NCBI GenBank assembly: GCA_034769895.1
Contig: CM068372.1
Span: 371,771,258-371,835,257, forward strand
Origin: Magicicada septendecula
Lineage: Eukaryota; Arthropoda; Insecta; Hemiptera; Cicadidae
Direction of reading: 5' to 3'
Length of the DNA: 64,000 nt
Program-made: the position numbers and the translations under genes
Shown here: in pieces, positions 50,601-61,735 of the stretch
How the letters are laid out: each line of letters starts with the position of its first letter
Position numbering within the stretch: the first letter of the stretch is position 1
The notes under the pieces: model-generated
Told to the model about the DNA's origin: nothing
Databases searched by the model: none
The model's input: the letters and a program-made list of their open reading frames with translations, nothing else

Positions 50601-51008
50601 AAACAAGCGCGAAATATTTCATACCAAATTTTTCGACTTAACGCGAATTCCACAAGTAATTATGCTGAATATTCTATTTGCTTGAGTTTTTAAACGATAT
50701 CGTTGTCGTTTAAAATTTCATTAAACGTTTTATTTTAAAAAGTGAAATTAAGTTTGCTTTAGTTTAATTTAATAAAACTTGAGAAAATGTTTAAAATTTT
50801 CTTAAACAATTGAAGTTGAAAATTTTTATTTAGTTTCTAAATAAATTAAGAACATTTTTAGAACAAAGAAACTGTCAAGTGTCCGAAATTTAAAACCAGA
50901 CACATGCTCTAATACATTTAATCTGATAAACTACGGAAAGTAACATTAGTAAGAAAAATAAAAAAATAATAAAATAATTGGCATTGAAATAATAAACGTA
51001 TTGATATA

Positions 51009-51846
51009 AACTGTTTGGCATTCGCAGATGACTTTGCAATACTTTCTGAACATCTGACATCAGCAGTAACACAAGTTAATTTTTTAGAGGACATAGCCAG
51101 TAGAACAGACTTAAGATGTCTGCAGAAAAAACCGAATTTCTCACAAACATTAAAAATGCACCAAAATTCCTGCTAACAAATATTGGACGAATACAGAGGG
51201 TTAGAAAATTTAAGTATCTAGGGGAAATAATTCAAGATAATGGCTTGGAAAAATCTGCTATAGAAGAAAGGATTTATAAGATGGAAGGGGCATATGGTAT
51301 AACTAAAGATATTTGCAATAAAAAGTGCATATCTAAAAATGCGAAAATAAGGCATTACAGAACAGTAGTGAAGCCAGAATGCCTATATGCAAGTGAATGT
51401 CTAGCATTGAGTTATAATTTAGACGAAATAGAAATATTGGAAAGACGGATTATTAGAAAAATATTAGGCCCACGAAAAACTTCAGAAGGTTGGAAATTAA
51501 GAAGTAGTGATGAAGTATATCAAAGTATAGAAAGTATAACAGAAACAATGAGAAAAAGAAGACTATTATTTTTTGGACATTTATATAGAATGGACGACAA
51601 TAGGTTAACAAAGAAAATCTTCAAATATCTGTAGGGGAAGCAGTCAACATCAAGTTGGATTAAAGAAGTCCAAAAGGATTTAGAAAAAAATATTATATAC
51701 GCAGACGAAGCAATTGAAAGAGAAGTTTTTCGAGCAAAAGTGTTAAAAATGGAGGGAGTTCAGGGTAGGAGAGAGAAAATCGCAGGTTCAAAGTGGACTG
51801 AAGACAGGAAGAGAGACACAGTGAGAAGATGAAAGAATATTGGAAA
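51009..51846 (+). pseudogene. LINE reverse transcriptase, C-terminal half
   Basis: Begins with LAFADDFAILSEHLTSAV, the catalytic F/YADD box. A shifted frame then gives a 172-codon run from 51116 containing MSAEKTEFLTN, FKYLGEIIQDNG, RHYRTVVKPECLYASECLAL, LERRIIRKILGP and KRRLLFFGHLYRMD. After a stop come IKEVQKDLEKNII and a basic SKWTEDRKRD tail. This is the thumb and C-terminal domain of a non-LTR element, 5' truncated, with at least two breaks. Clade not assigned. Confidence 0.85.
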
Positions 51847-52376
51847 AAGAAAAGAACAAAGAGTAAAGAATTGAAATTGGCATGTGGTCCTTAGATGGCC
51901 GATACGAAAAAAATATTGGCATCTTAATCAGTGTAAACAGTCAGAGAACTTCCCATGGGATGCTACGTGCCGACAACTTTGCTTTTAAAAGTGTGGAAAT
52001 CTTGGACTCAGGCACAACACTCACTAACAAAAGCACAATGAGCACGAACTTGCGCACACCACCAAGGTCAACAAAACACTGCGTCAGAGACGCAAGGGGC
52101 CCAATGCTTTTTCAGTAAAAGTGAAAGCGAAACGTGGCGTTTATATTTCTTCTTTGATGGCTAAAGACCGTCAGTTAAATTCAAATTCAAATGCGTAGCG
52201 TATAATCCATCATAGCCATCCATCATCAACAAAACCTCAAGATTTCGCAGTTTTCTGGGCCTGTGTAAATACATTATTGTATTAAGGTATCATAATTGTA
52301 TCAGCATTTTTTAACACAAAACCATTTTTGTTTACTGTTTTGATCAAAGACAGTATATTATGCACAAAGAAAACAC
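51847..52376. other. No gene seen
   Basis: No conserved frame; may include LINE 3' UTR. Confidence 0.3.
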
Positions 52377-52823
52377 AGCAACGCTTTATATTTGCTAAGC
52401 AATACATATGTGTAAACCAAGCCAATGTAGCAATGCTTTATAGTTGCTAAGCAATACACTATGTATATACGAAGGCAATACAGCAAAGCTTTATAGTTGC
52501 TAAGCAATACATAATGTGTAAGCCAAGGCAATGTAGCAATGCTTTATAGTTGCTAACCAATACATAATGTGTAAACCACGGCAATGTAGCAACGCTTTAT
52601 AGTTTCTAAGCAACACATAATGTGTAAAACAAGGCAATGTAGCAACGCTTTGTAGTTGCTAAGCAATACACTATGTATAAGCGAAGGCAATGTAGCAACG
52701 ATTTATAGTTGCTAAGCAATACATAATATGTAAACCAAGGAAATGTAGCAACGCTTTGTAGTTGCTAAGAAATACACTATGTATAAACCAAGGCAATGTA
52801 GCAATGCTTTACAGTTGCTAAGC
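52377..52823. repeat. 53-bp minisatellite, about 8.5 units
   Basis: Units read AGCAAYGCTTTATAGTTGCT-AAGCAATACA-TATGTRTAA-C-AAGGCAATGT. Inside each unit GTTGCTAAGCAA is nearly self-complementary. Units differ at several positions, with two alternating variants of the middle (CATAATGTGTAA and CACTATGTATAA), suggesting higher-order exchange. Confidence 0.9.
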
Positions 52824-53432
52824 GACAGTAATAATCCGTAGATTAGTGTTTCCTATATTATTTTCAGTGACGTACACTGCTGTCTGTTGTGAATGCTCTT
52901 AACGTAACAATCACATTAAAATACAGGTATTTCATGCTTTTATGTGAAAAATTTTTATTGGAATGAGTTGGTGATTCAAAGTGAAGTACTATAGATGCTA
53001 CTGGGAATTGTTCACTACAGAATTGTTCACTGATCTGAATTTCTTGTTGAAATTTGAAAATGTCACAGCTCTTATTATAGTCAAGAAGCGTATATAATTA
53101 TACTGAAAACACATTTCTAGAACACATCCGCAAAGCGTTATTCTAGGAGCGTTCCTTACGAAATGTCCTGGGACCAGACATTTAGGGAATAGCAACTTGC
53201 TAATCTCAGTCGAGTCGTTTGTTTGAAAATCATATAAAGCCGGTCACGCGCTAACCATCGCCGCTTTCCAGCATACCCGACGTCGGTGATGGATGTGCGC
53301 ACCACACTGTCGTGTAACTCGTCCAGCGTGCCAGACGTTCTTTAGTTCTCATTGTGTTTTGTAAAAATCATTTTATTGATTTTTCTGTATGAAATTAAAA
53401 AATTGTTCTGATAATTAAATTTGTTGAAAATC
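52824..53432. other. No gene recognised
   Basis: A moderately GC-rich patch at 53260-53340 precedes the Harbinger fragment and may belong to it. Confidence 0.3.
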
Positions 53433-53915
53433 ATGCCACCTGTTTTATCAAGACATCAAAAAATGGATGTTGTTTTATTATTGCATTCAGTTTGTGGTGA
53501 CGAAAAAAGTAAAAAGAAATACTACTACTACTCTCCAGCACTACAGCCCATGGTGAGCCTTGGCCTCCGCTACGACCCGTCTCCACTCATCTCTGTCCAC
53601 TGCCTTCAGAGTAAAAAGAAATATTGGATGAAAAACTTGTATGAAAAGCGTGGTCAGTATAGTCATATTAATTTGGTACAAGTTTTGGTGGTTATTGATT
53701 TTAACAACACTTCAGAATGCAACCTGAGATATTTCATATTTTATTGGAAAAGGTTGCTCCCAAAATAAGACGTCGTGATACTGTTATCAGGGACAGCATT
53801 TCACCAGAAGAACGTCTGCTTGTGACCCTACGATTTCTTGCAACGGGATATAGTTATAATGATATAAATTCGATAAATTTGGATGTTATTTCACGGTCCA
53901 TTATGAATTGTAATT
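53433..53915 (+). pseudogene. Second Harbinger transposase, N-terminal fragment
   Basis: Starts MPPVLSRHQKMDVVLLL and resumes after an inserted repeat with KYWMKNLYEKRGQYSH. A shifted frame gives MQPEIFHILLEKVAPKIRRR then LVTLRFLATGYSYNDI, matching the N-terminal region (LRFLATG) of the HARBI1-like transposase at 45 kb but from a different subfamily. The catalytic part is missing. Confidence 0.75.
53522..53609 (-). mobile_element. LINE 3'-end insertion, 88 bp, with 14-bp target duplication
   Basis: Perfect 14-bp flanks AGTAAAAAGAAATA at 53508-53521 and 53610-53623. On the minus strand the insert reads AVDRDEWRRVVAEAKAHHGL, then a stop, then an AGT-repeat tail: the C-terminus of a LINE ORF2. 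A 5'-truncated retroposed copy interrupting the Harbinger gene. Confidence 0.85.
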
Positions 53916-54189
53916 AAAACAAATTAATAATAGCAATATTTAAAATAATAACTGCTAATGATATTTGAATGTATTATGTAAACGAAGAATAAACTAAACT
54001 AAATATTAAACTGAAATTTTATCTGAATCGTTACTTATTAAATATTTAAACAGTAAACATTTATAAACGGATGTGCTCTAAAAACATTTACTGTACTTGC
54101 TCGAAAATGACGATTTGATAGACAGCAAGCGTACCCATGATCAAACATGCACGATTCCTTGATATCCGTCAACACTACACACGATAGTA
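53916..54189. other. AT-rich, no gene seen
   Basis: No conserved frame. Confidence 0.35.
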
Positions 54190-54960
54190 GTGGTAAACGG
54201 GGGGGTTCTACTCTGGATGTGACGTCATCCCCACTCTTTTGGCGCGAAATTCAAAAATTGTGATGGTGGGGGTAGACTTCCGTTGGGATGTGTCGCACAT
54301 GACAGAGGTGGTGATCGAGTGGATGGTAGGGGGTGTCCCACGTGAGAGTGGTGGGCGTGACGAAGTTGTGGGACGTAGGTCGGCCATGTTGTCGGCGTCG
54401 GCCATTTTGTCGGGCGGCTATGTTGTAGGCGGGGGTATCGCTGCGTTGATTGGTGGAGGTATGGCCGCCATCCGCCGTTCACCGTCCTCCGTTCGCCGCC
54501 CGGCAGCAGCCTGGTCGCCGCCCGGTCGTGGCCGGGTCGCCGCCTGGAGGTAGATTGGTGGGGGTATCGTCCATGTTGGAAACGTCGTCGGGCATGTTGT
54601 CGGGCGGATTGTTCGTCGGCCATGTTGGAAAAGTCGATGTTGCCAACTTGTGCATGTGTTAGAGTGTACGGGTTTAGCGTCGGCCATGTTGTCAACTCGT
54701 GCATATGTTATAGTGTACGGGTTTAGACATGTACGTCGCCATGCCGCCGTCGTCCGGATATCGTCGATGCGAAGAAATTGAGTGACGTGTATTGCATTAT
54801 TGCCAACTTGTGAACTGTGTTAAATTTGAACGCCGTTCGCCGTTCGCCATCTGCCGCCTGACCGCAGACCGGCTGTCGCCCAGATGTCGTCGATGATTGG
54901 TCGGCGGGTAAATTTGAAATTATATGTTATTACAGCGTGTGAACGTAGTGATGGCGGGGG
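54190..54960. other. GC-rich island with repeated GTCGGCCATGTTG words
   Basis: Strongly GC- and CpG-rich against its AT-rich surroundings. GTCGGCCATGTTG or close variants recur near 54389, 54406, 54614 and 54681, and a longer unit ending GTGTACGGGTTTAG appears twice (about 54640-54675 and 54690-54725). Open frames on both strands (up to 159 codons) are low-complexity and mutually overlapping. It could be an outer part of the virus-like element or a separate repeat. Confidence 0.45.
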
Positions 54961-55651
54961 GTCTTATTCATCTTAGGTGTACATAAATATGTTTAACCTT
55001 GTGAAACAGGATGCAAGCCAAAACCACTTCACTTAAAAAGATTGTGTAACACGCATTATGCACGGTAAAAATAATTATCATTTATATTATTGCAATGGTT
55101 ATGTAATTTGTATATGTTCATAGTTGAAAATTATTACTAACAAAAAAAAAAGAGTGTTGGGGAATTTTGAGGTGTTAGCTGATATTCGGTAATGCTCTTC
55201 CTTGACTTTGGCTGTGTTAACTATAGCAGTTCTAACGTCTTTGTGTCTCGCTTTTTTTTTTGTCATCGGGTGTGCATTACCTGTTACCATCTCTTTCGTG
55301 TTCATCCTTTAGTGGGATTTTCGCTATTGTATAAAAGCTGGACGAATTGCTCTCAACGGCACATCATTCGACGAAACTCAAGTGGAACTCGTACAGGGTG
55401 AGTTTGTTTTTAAATTATTCTTTAGTTTCTGAAGTGTATTATCATCAAGCAATTATTATTAATAACATTGTTTTTTAATTAGTTGTATGTAGTAACACAC
55501 GAACGGACGTTGTGCAACGCTCGTTCTAGCTTGTATATTGACTGGTGAATAGTGTTAATGTTCGAAGGACTTTTGAAATTAAATACAATAAAATGTTAAA
55601 GCAATAATGTTTAATTAAAAACAATTAATATACATCTAACCAAAAATATAT
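54961..55651. other. No gene recognised
   Basis: Contains TTGTGAAACAGGATGCAAGCC at 55000, echoing the GTGTGAACAGGATGCAAGTC of the 235-bp repeat further on. Confidence 0.35.
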
Positions 55652-56290
55652 TACAATTTAAAATACATAATATGTAAACGCACACAGTAGTGACAATTAC
55701 TGTAACAATTACTATGTAGTGACAATTCCAAATACATAATATGTAAACACGTGCACAATGACAATTGTGTACAATTAAGTGTAAGCACATTATATTCTAA
55801 GTTAAAATACATTATGTAAACGCACACACAATTGTGCATAATTAAAAAAATGAAATTAAATAAATCTAAGTACACTAAGTACAAGTTAAAATACATATAA
55901 ACACGTGCACTATGACAATTGTGTACAATTAAATCAAATGAAATATGTGTAAGCAAAATTATAGTACAATTTAAAATACATAATATTTAAATGCACACAA
56001 TAGTGACAATTACTGTGACAATTACTATGTAGTGACAATTACATAATACAATAAACACGTGCACAATGACAATTGTGTACAATTAAATCAGATGAATTAT
56101 GTGTAAGCACATTATAATATAAGTTAAAATATATTATGTAAACACACAATTGCGTATAATTAAAATAAATGAAATGAAATACATCTAAGTACACTAAGTA
56201 CAAGTTAAAATACATAATATGTAAACATATGCACAATGCCAATTGTGTACATTTAAATCAAATGAAATATGTGTAAGCACATTATATTAT
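55652..56290. repeat. 314-bp tandem repeat, about two units
   Basis: ACAATTTAAAATACATAAT recurs at 55652 and 55966, as do GTAGTGACAATTACTGT and GTGCAC-ATGAC-AATTGTGTACAATTA. The minus-strand open frames here simply mirror the repeat. Confidence 0.75.
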
Positions 56291-56337
56291 AAGTTAAAAT
56301 ACAAACATGTCCAACGACAATTATGTACAATTATACA

Positions 56338-56570
56338 TGCTAAATAATACATACGAAATACAAATATATTTGTTAATTCAGAAGATGTCCATCTGGTCTT
56401 ATTCTAAAATGTCCACCACGTAAGCCCTGTCTCGTGTGCAATGACAATTATGTACACGTATATATGCTAAATAATACATACGAAATACAAATATATTTGT
56501 TAATTCTGAAGATGCCCATCTGGTCTTACTCTAAAATGTCCACCACGTAAGCCCTGTCTTTTTCTCCGCG
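56338..56570. repeat. 127-bp tandem repeat, two units
   Basis: TGCTAAATAATACATACG and the segment ending CCACCACGTAAGCCCTGTCT recur 127 bp apart. The repeated unit includes the 3' end of the small minus-strand ORF at 56526-56840. Confidence 0.85.
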
Positions 56571-56840
56571 ATACACCAGTTGAAGTGAATATGGCACTAA
56601 ATTTTTTAACTCATCATCATCGAAAACGCTTGCGTATCTCTTCGGCAGATATACACGATATTTTAATTTTGTGTCCCTGTAGTCCTGGATAGTGGCGAGT
56701 ATGTACTGGATAGTCCTTCCCGTACTTTGCGTCTATGTTTTGTAATTCTTCTATCGGATATTTTACACCAATTATTAATTCTTTGATTTTTTATATTCTA
56801 TCGCGTTAATGGTCACGAACTTTGCAACGAATGACGCCAT
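56526..56840 (-). pseudogene. Small ORF remnant beside the virus-like element
   Basis: A fossil frame starting MASFVAKFVTINAIEY and, towards its end, containing YRVYLPKRYASVFDDDEL and VYRGEKDRAYVVDIL. About 104 codons long in total and broken. The compact acidic/hydrophobic pattern recalls small conserved ORFs of arthropod virus-like elements, but I cannot name the function. It has the same strand and nearby position as the capsid element, so it probably belongs to it or to a related copy. Confidence 0.45.
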
Positions 56841-56963
56841 TTTACAATGAAGAATCTATATTTCGCTTGCGCGTCTGTCAAGGTCTGAATGAATAACACT
56901 CGTTCGTACCGGTATATATAGGGAGGTTGTTGAGGAGGGGGAAACCGGAGAGTGCATGGGGAG

Positions 56964-57432
56964 GGGGAACCACTCGACGCACAGTAAGCTGTTATTTTTA
57001 ACCGTGTGAACAGGATGCAAGTCGCTTTCCCACGCTATGTTCAGCGGGTAGGTGGGGGGAGGCGACTCGGTTATTTTTTTAAGCAGGGTCATGTCATCAA
57101 CTCCACTCGAGCGTGTGGGAACAAGTCGATGGTGCTAATTTTTTTTATGTGTGTAGACAGGATGTTGTAATCGACAGAAAGGCAACGGGTGATAGGAAGG
57201 GGAACCACTCGACGCCCAGTAAGCGGTTATTTTTAACCGTGTGAACAGGATGCAAGTCGCTTTCCAACGCTATGTTCAGCGGGTAGGTGGGGGGAGGCGA
57301 CTCGGTTATTTTTTTAGACAGGGTGATGTCATCGACTCCACTCGATTGTGTGGGAACAAGTCGACGGTGCTAATTTTTTTTTATGCGTGTAGACAGGATG
57401 ATGTAATCGACAGAAAGGCAACGAGTGATATT
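56964..57432. repeat. 235-bp tandem repeat, two units
   Basis: GGGGAACCACTCGACGC, GTGTGAACAGGATGCAAGTC and GACAGAAAGGCAACG recur with an offset of 235 bp and few changes. It lies just outside the last ORF of the virus-like element. Confidence 0.9.
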
Positions 57433-57492
57433 TTTACGATGCTAAATAATACAACAATGTATGCAATTAGTAATTTACCAGAAACCTACTGA

Positions 57493-57900
57493 TTAGTCTA
57501 AAATCCGATACAACCCACTCGCGTAAAGCGTGTACTCTTTGATTATACAAATTTCCGGAAATAAGCGGTGCACGAGACAGGCTGTTCCGTGTATTGAACG
57601 TAATTGTTCGAGGTTAGGATAACCAAAATCTTCTAAATTTATAATATTGAAATGTACAATACGCTTCTCCAGAAATCTTTCTTTCTGTAATCCTTTTACA
57701 AACACATAGTTAAAAGGAAACGTGTACTTTAGTAATATCGACACAAGATGTTCGTACGATGTGTCCCCGTCCGTCCACTCTATTCTATGATAATGCTCCG
57801 TTAACCAACGGTTTGTCCTCATGTGTTTGTGATTCGAAACGAACGTGTTTACTGGAGGTGCAAATATCCAATGCCTGTTGGCAAATGCGGTGATGTCCAT
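57493..57900 (-). pseudogene. Unrecognised 135-codon ORF of the virus-like element
   Basis: Fossil ORF reading MDITAFANRHWIFAPP at the start and later NYVFVKGLQKERFLE, INLEDFGYPNLEQL and CLVHRLFPE. Aromatic- and His-rich, no signal peptide or membrane helix. The KGLQK plus LEDxGYPN plus Cys/His pattern recalls a conserved but uncharacterised protein found in insect mobile elements. Function unknown. Last gene on the element's minus strand in view. Confidence 0.55.
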
Positions 57901-58422
57901 AACGGCTAGTTCCTTGACGAGTTCGTTTCCATCGTCGTCAACGAAACAGTGAAAGTCACGATGACTGCTATATCGTCGTCGGTCATCCTTTTTTCGTTAC
58001 AAACAGTGTGTTCGTTGTCATTAGGAACGCTGACGATCCGTCCGTCTCGCGAAAAGGACACGTTGTATGACGTGAAACGCTTGTAAAGAATTTTTTCGGT
58101 ACGTTTATTTTGTACCTTATCTGCTCGTCACGGATCACTGCAACAAATTTGTGTGTCAAAACATCGTATACAAAAATTTCTATAGGGTAAGTACTGCGGT
58201 ACTGCGTGCTTTAAGTCACCACAACGTCTATACTCGTACGGAGTTAACAGCTCCATGCGTCCGTCCACAACGCGTGCTGACCAAACACTGAGATATACGA
58301 GATTGTTGGAGGTATAAACACTTCCGTCACAGCAGCACCAGTATAGATTTTCAAATAATTTTTTACTTGTTTATGTCGTGCATAAACCGAAACGTTCTTG
58401 TCCTTTTTGAAACTGGAGCGAA

Positions 58423-58560
58423 CTAGAAATATGCTCTCATGTAAGCGGTGTATTGGACTCTGCATAAGGGACATGTATTTAGGGTGATGGCGCAATTCAC
58501 GCATGTGACAAAATGTCGACAGGGAATAAGTACAACTTCAACGATTTGTGCGTAACAAAA
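58423..58560 (-). pseudogene. RING-finger part of an IAP-like gene
   Basis: Carries the second half of a C3HC4 RING: VEVVLIPCRHFVTC, then NCAITLNTCPLCR and a short hydrophobic tail. In inhibitor-of-apoptosis proteins the RING is C-terminal and acts as ubiquitin ligase, as expected from its place downstream of the BIR part on the same strand. Part of the fossil element; the gene is broken. Confidence 0.8.
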
Positions 58561-58561
58561 C

Positions 58562-58960
58562 TTTGCATATCGTACCCTGATCCGGTCCCCCTTCTTTTTT
58601 TTGTTTATTCTCTTTGATCGTGTCGGTGCGATGTTCTTTCTCTGCTGCCACTGACGCCGTTGCTGCTCCCGGTTCGGTAATGATACCCGACGCCTTAATG
58701 ATAATTTTTTTATCTTTTACTAACATTACGTAAGAGCACGCGGGGAAATGACATGCGTGTTCCATCCAAGCGTTTTCTCCACGTTCCCATTTGTTTAAAC
58801 CGCCTCCACAGCAAAAACAATTCACTTTATCGTTGCATCCATTGTAAAAGAAACCCGCTTCGGCAAGTTCGTTAGGCGTTATCGTCAACGATATCGGCCA
58901 GTCTTTAAAACTCTTTAAACGGTTTTCAAAGCTTTTGTAACGTGGGTACGGCTATATGAT
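58562..58960 (-). pseudogene. BIR-domain part of an IAP-like gene
   Basis: A baculovirus-type IAP repeat: YKSFENRLKSFKDWP, then LAEAGFFYNGCNDKVNCFCC, WERGENAWMEHACHFPACSY. The Zn ligands (Cys-x2-Cys, His, Cys) and the GFFY and DxVxCFxC patterns are all visible. Upstream wording (FRQCGEPST) hints at remains of more IAP sequence. BIR proteins bind caspases or IAP antagonists and block cell death; such genes are carried by baculoviruses and some virus-like elements. Fossil. Confidence 0.85.
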
Positions 58961-59339
58961 TTTTTGAATCAAGGCGACCTGTATTTCTTTATCGTCCGGT
59001 GATATGGACTTGATCATCGTTGACGGTTCACCGCATTGTCTAAAATAGCGATTGTTGTTGGGATTGTTATCGTCATCCTCGTAAACGTGTGAAAGCATCT
59101 TGTGCGTCCACTCACGACTCGTGCTGTTGAAACACTGAGCGAAGAATAGGGGAGGGAGAAGACGTTTCCCCCGTCCAGAAAGAGGGGGAGAAGGGTTACA
59201 TGTATTAAGAAACTAAAGTACATGAATATTGATTACATTTTTTTTAATATAAAAAACATGTACATGAAATACAAACATAATATTCTAAAAAGCAACATAT
59301 TATTTACAGCAAAAAAAAACAATAATACACAGAGTGACT
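58961..59339. other. Inter-gene stretch within the element
   Basis: No separately recognisable ORF beyond the IAP-like traces. AT-rich between 59210 and 59335, probably non-coding between the capsid and IAP cassettes. Confidence 0.35.
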
Positions 59340-60582
59340 TTAATTGTGTCTGCGCACTGTGTTGGACAGCGGAGTGTACACGTTGAGCGAATTGTGCAGT
59401 ATCAAGCAGTAGGCCGCGGTCTGAGCGGGGAAATTGTTTGATGACTCGAATTCCAATCTGACATCAACCGGTGAAGATTTGAGCGATTCGTCCTGTCTGC
59501 TACAATCGAAGACGAATAGCGGTGCTTTCGTTATGAACCCAGTCGGCGTTAGAAGTACGTTGGGTTGAGTTCTATGGTAGTAAGATTTTTGAAATCGTGT
59601 ATACATGTCGTACACCAGAGCGTAACGTCCGTTATCGATATCCAGGTTCAGGTTATCGTATGGGTGGTATTTGTCGTTCAGAAAGAGTCTCGCGTTGGTC
59701 ACCTTGCAGTAATCGAATTCGTCCGCGTGTTTCTTCAGATGTTCTTTCTAGCGGTCTGGAAGGTGAGTATCACGTACCGCGGTTTCTCAAATTGTGTCGT
59801 TGTTTTCACCGTCCAAGTCTGTCTACCAGTCAACGGTAAAGCCGGGTACTCATGCAGTTTCCAACTGCGAAATGGTAAGAATAGTGGTAGGTCCTTGCGT
59901 ACAATGTCCAACAGTCGTATCTTCACTTCGTTGTTCACGTACACGAACGGAATCATCCAAGAGATCTTGGTCAGTCCTATATCAGCGTTAGCGGGCGTAT
60001 CCGTGGACGAGAACAGTGCGTTAACGTCGGTGGAAGTGCGTAACAGTATATCAGTTCCTGTTTCATGTTTAATATAACGTGCGTGAAATCCTCGGCGAAT
60101 CCCATCAGCAACCATCAAGGGTATGCAAAAGTTGAATTCTCCATTTTTACCGGGCAATGTTATCTCGTTAGTCGCGGGGCAACCCAACCGGCGTTTTTCA
60201 TCGAAACAACATCTTGCGCACCGACGGATAGCATGGTTTTAATAGTGGACGCGATGCCGACGCTCTTGGTGCGATCCATTTCCGCACCGGCCAGTTCGTA
60301 ACGGATTTCTTCCAAGAGAAACGCGATCGCATTGTTGACCATTTTCACGTTCGTGGTATCGGCACTCCCGGTCTTCTTGCTCAACTTGCCTTCGATGTAC
60401 AGGAAACTTTCCATCGGTAAAGTGAAGACTTCCTGTTGCAGGATAGGTATACGTATCTCATCGTTATTTCCATATTGTGACGCCGACGCGTACGGTGCGT
60501 GAGGATGATATTCGTAATATGTGATGTTGTCTTCAAAAAACGGCTGTCGTTCGACCGATAAGACGATACCGCTGTCCGCCAT
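59340..60582 (-). pseudogene. Major capsid protein region (double jelly-roll type)
   Basis: Starts MADSGIVLSVERQPFF with ITYYEYHPHAPY and the EIRIPILQQEVFTLP word typical of the double-jelly-roll major capsid proteins of arthropod Polinton/adintovirus-like elements. Later parts include FNFCIPLMVADGIRRGF, DIGLTKISWMIPFVYVNNEV and AAYCLILHNSLNVY. The span fits a protein of about 410 residues, near the family norm. These proteins form the trimeric capsomers of icosahedral particles. The region is broken. Confidence 0.82.
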
Positions 60583-60796
60583 GTTACTTGTTTTTCTTGA
60601 GTTTGAATCCTAGTGAAATCAGGCAGCGTCGGTTAGTTGCTGTTAACCGTGTCAACGACGAACGTCTACTGATACCCTTTCCGAAAGTGTTGTCCTTTTT
60701 ATCTTGTGGTGCGAGCGTGAACGTGTACGGACACTGTAACGTTACGCAAGTGTAGTACGTTAAGTGGAAAATAAATGACGTTTCTGGGCGTTTCGA
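60583..60796. other. Inter-gene stretch within the element
   Basis: About 210 bp between the capsid genes without a clear ORF; a short basic peptide frame may belong to either neighbour. Confidence 0.3.
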
Positions 60797-61396
60797 CTAT
60801 CTTGAATCCTGGCTCGACCTCGGGTAGAACGAGTGCAGTATATGCTCATTTCGTCCCGCCTTGTACGAACCTTGTACAACGTTACACCTTATCTCCAAAA
60901 CGTTCACTTTGTTAATGTTTACGGGCGCGTCCGATGTGTGTAATATATACTCTTCTAACTTGCGGTTCTTGGAAAAACCCAACATGGTACCAATTGTGTG
61001 TTCCGTACGCCCGAAATCGATCTCAAATGAACAATAAAGTTTCCATTTTAGCGTGGTTTTGTTGGGTCGTAGAGTAAATTTTGGGTCTAATAGTTCTTTT
61101 TTCAGGTACGTTTCAATGTCACTGATTTCGTACACACCAGTCGGTATTTCGACAAGTTCTAACGTTTTACGTGGTCCCTTTAGTACGGGAAAGACGTTGT
61201 TTCTTCCGCTTTCCACGTTCGGTATGGAGTTGTACGTGGTAAAGTCCATCAGTCCCGCGTACCATTCACCGTCTGTCAGTTCGAGCGGTGGAAAAAAGTC
61301 ACAAACCAGCGCGCTCGGATCCGTACCCGTGACAGTGACCGTAAGCGAAGACATCTTGTCGTTTACTGATCGTTCGATGTCAAAAACTCCAAACAT
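60797..61396 (-). pseudogene. Penton-like minor capsid protein
   Basis: 199 open codons reading MFGVFDIERSVNDKMSSLTV, then FFPPLELTDGEWYAGLMDF, FTTYNSIPNV, EIPTGVYEISDIETYL and near the end GSYKAGRNEHILHSFYP. The FFPPxELxxxxWxxGLxxFxTYNSIPN and TGxYEIxDIExYLK patterns characterise the single-jelly-roll vertex protein of these elements. Placed between protease and major capsid genes, as in relatives. This is one of the longest open segments of the fossil. Confidence 0.75.
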
Positions 61397-61724
61397 AAAT
61401 GTCCGCAGACGACTGTGTTCGGAGGCTGTTTCCGCGCGTAATTGTAACGAACGTCGGCCACGTTCGATCCAAAATACCGTATTAGCTCGACAGGAGGACG
61501 TAGATGGCCGAATCCGTCACTGTACATGACTCTGTCGCCTCGCTTCTTGTAGCATTTACCCAATGCGTGCCCGGTCCGGTAGCGTTGTCAAGATTCACGA
61601 TCGCGCTTTCGTTCTCCCACGGTGATGTACGAGGAAGTGCGTCGCGCATGTACACGCCTCTGAAATAAGGTACACGCAATCGTTTCGTGTACTCATACAG
61701 ATCTTGATCGGACAACGGACTCAC
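61363..61724 (-). pseudogene. Adenain-like maturation protease region
   Basis: Reads LSDQDLYEYTKRLRVPYFRG and SAIVNLDNATGPGTHWV (the GTHWV box holds the catalytic His), later VELIRYFGSN and CGHLCLEFL (the CGHLCL box holds the catalytic Cys). This order matches the adenovirus-type Ulp1-fold cysteine protease that processes capsid proteins. Length of about 120 codons is normal for the compact element version. Broken; the 3' end overlaps the start of the minor capsid gene. Confidence 0.85.
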
Positions 61725-61735
61725 GGGTATTTCGA

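Noticed and set aside
50165-50693. Repeat-protein genes of 144-173 codons on both strands
   Set aside because: They all lie on the 39-bp minisatellite; a period divisible by three leaves every frame without a stop open, so the length is not evidence of coding.
52377-52823. CRISPR array
   Set aside because: The units are contiguous 53-bp minisatellite repeats without unique spacers, in eukaryotic DNA.
54225-54704. 159-codon minus-strand gene in the GC-rich island
   Set aside because: Competing frames of similar length exist on both strands, with His/Arg/Pro low complexity and no family resemblance; GC-richness alone removes stops.
55651-56242. Tyr/Cys-rich minus-strand ORFs of 67-101 codons
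   Set aside because: They follow the 314-bp tandem repeat and resemble each other only for that reason.
59565-60077. 170-codon plus-strand gene in the capsid region
   Set aside because: Antisense shadow of the major capsid gene, whose minus-strand motifs are recognisable; the same holds for plus-strand frames at 61053-61529 and 62690-63301.
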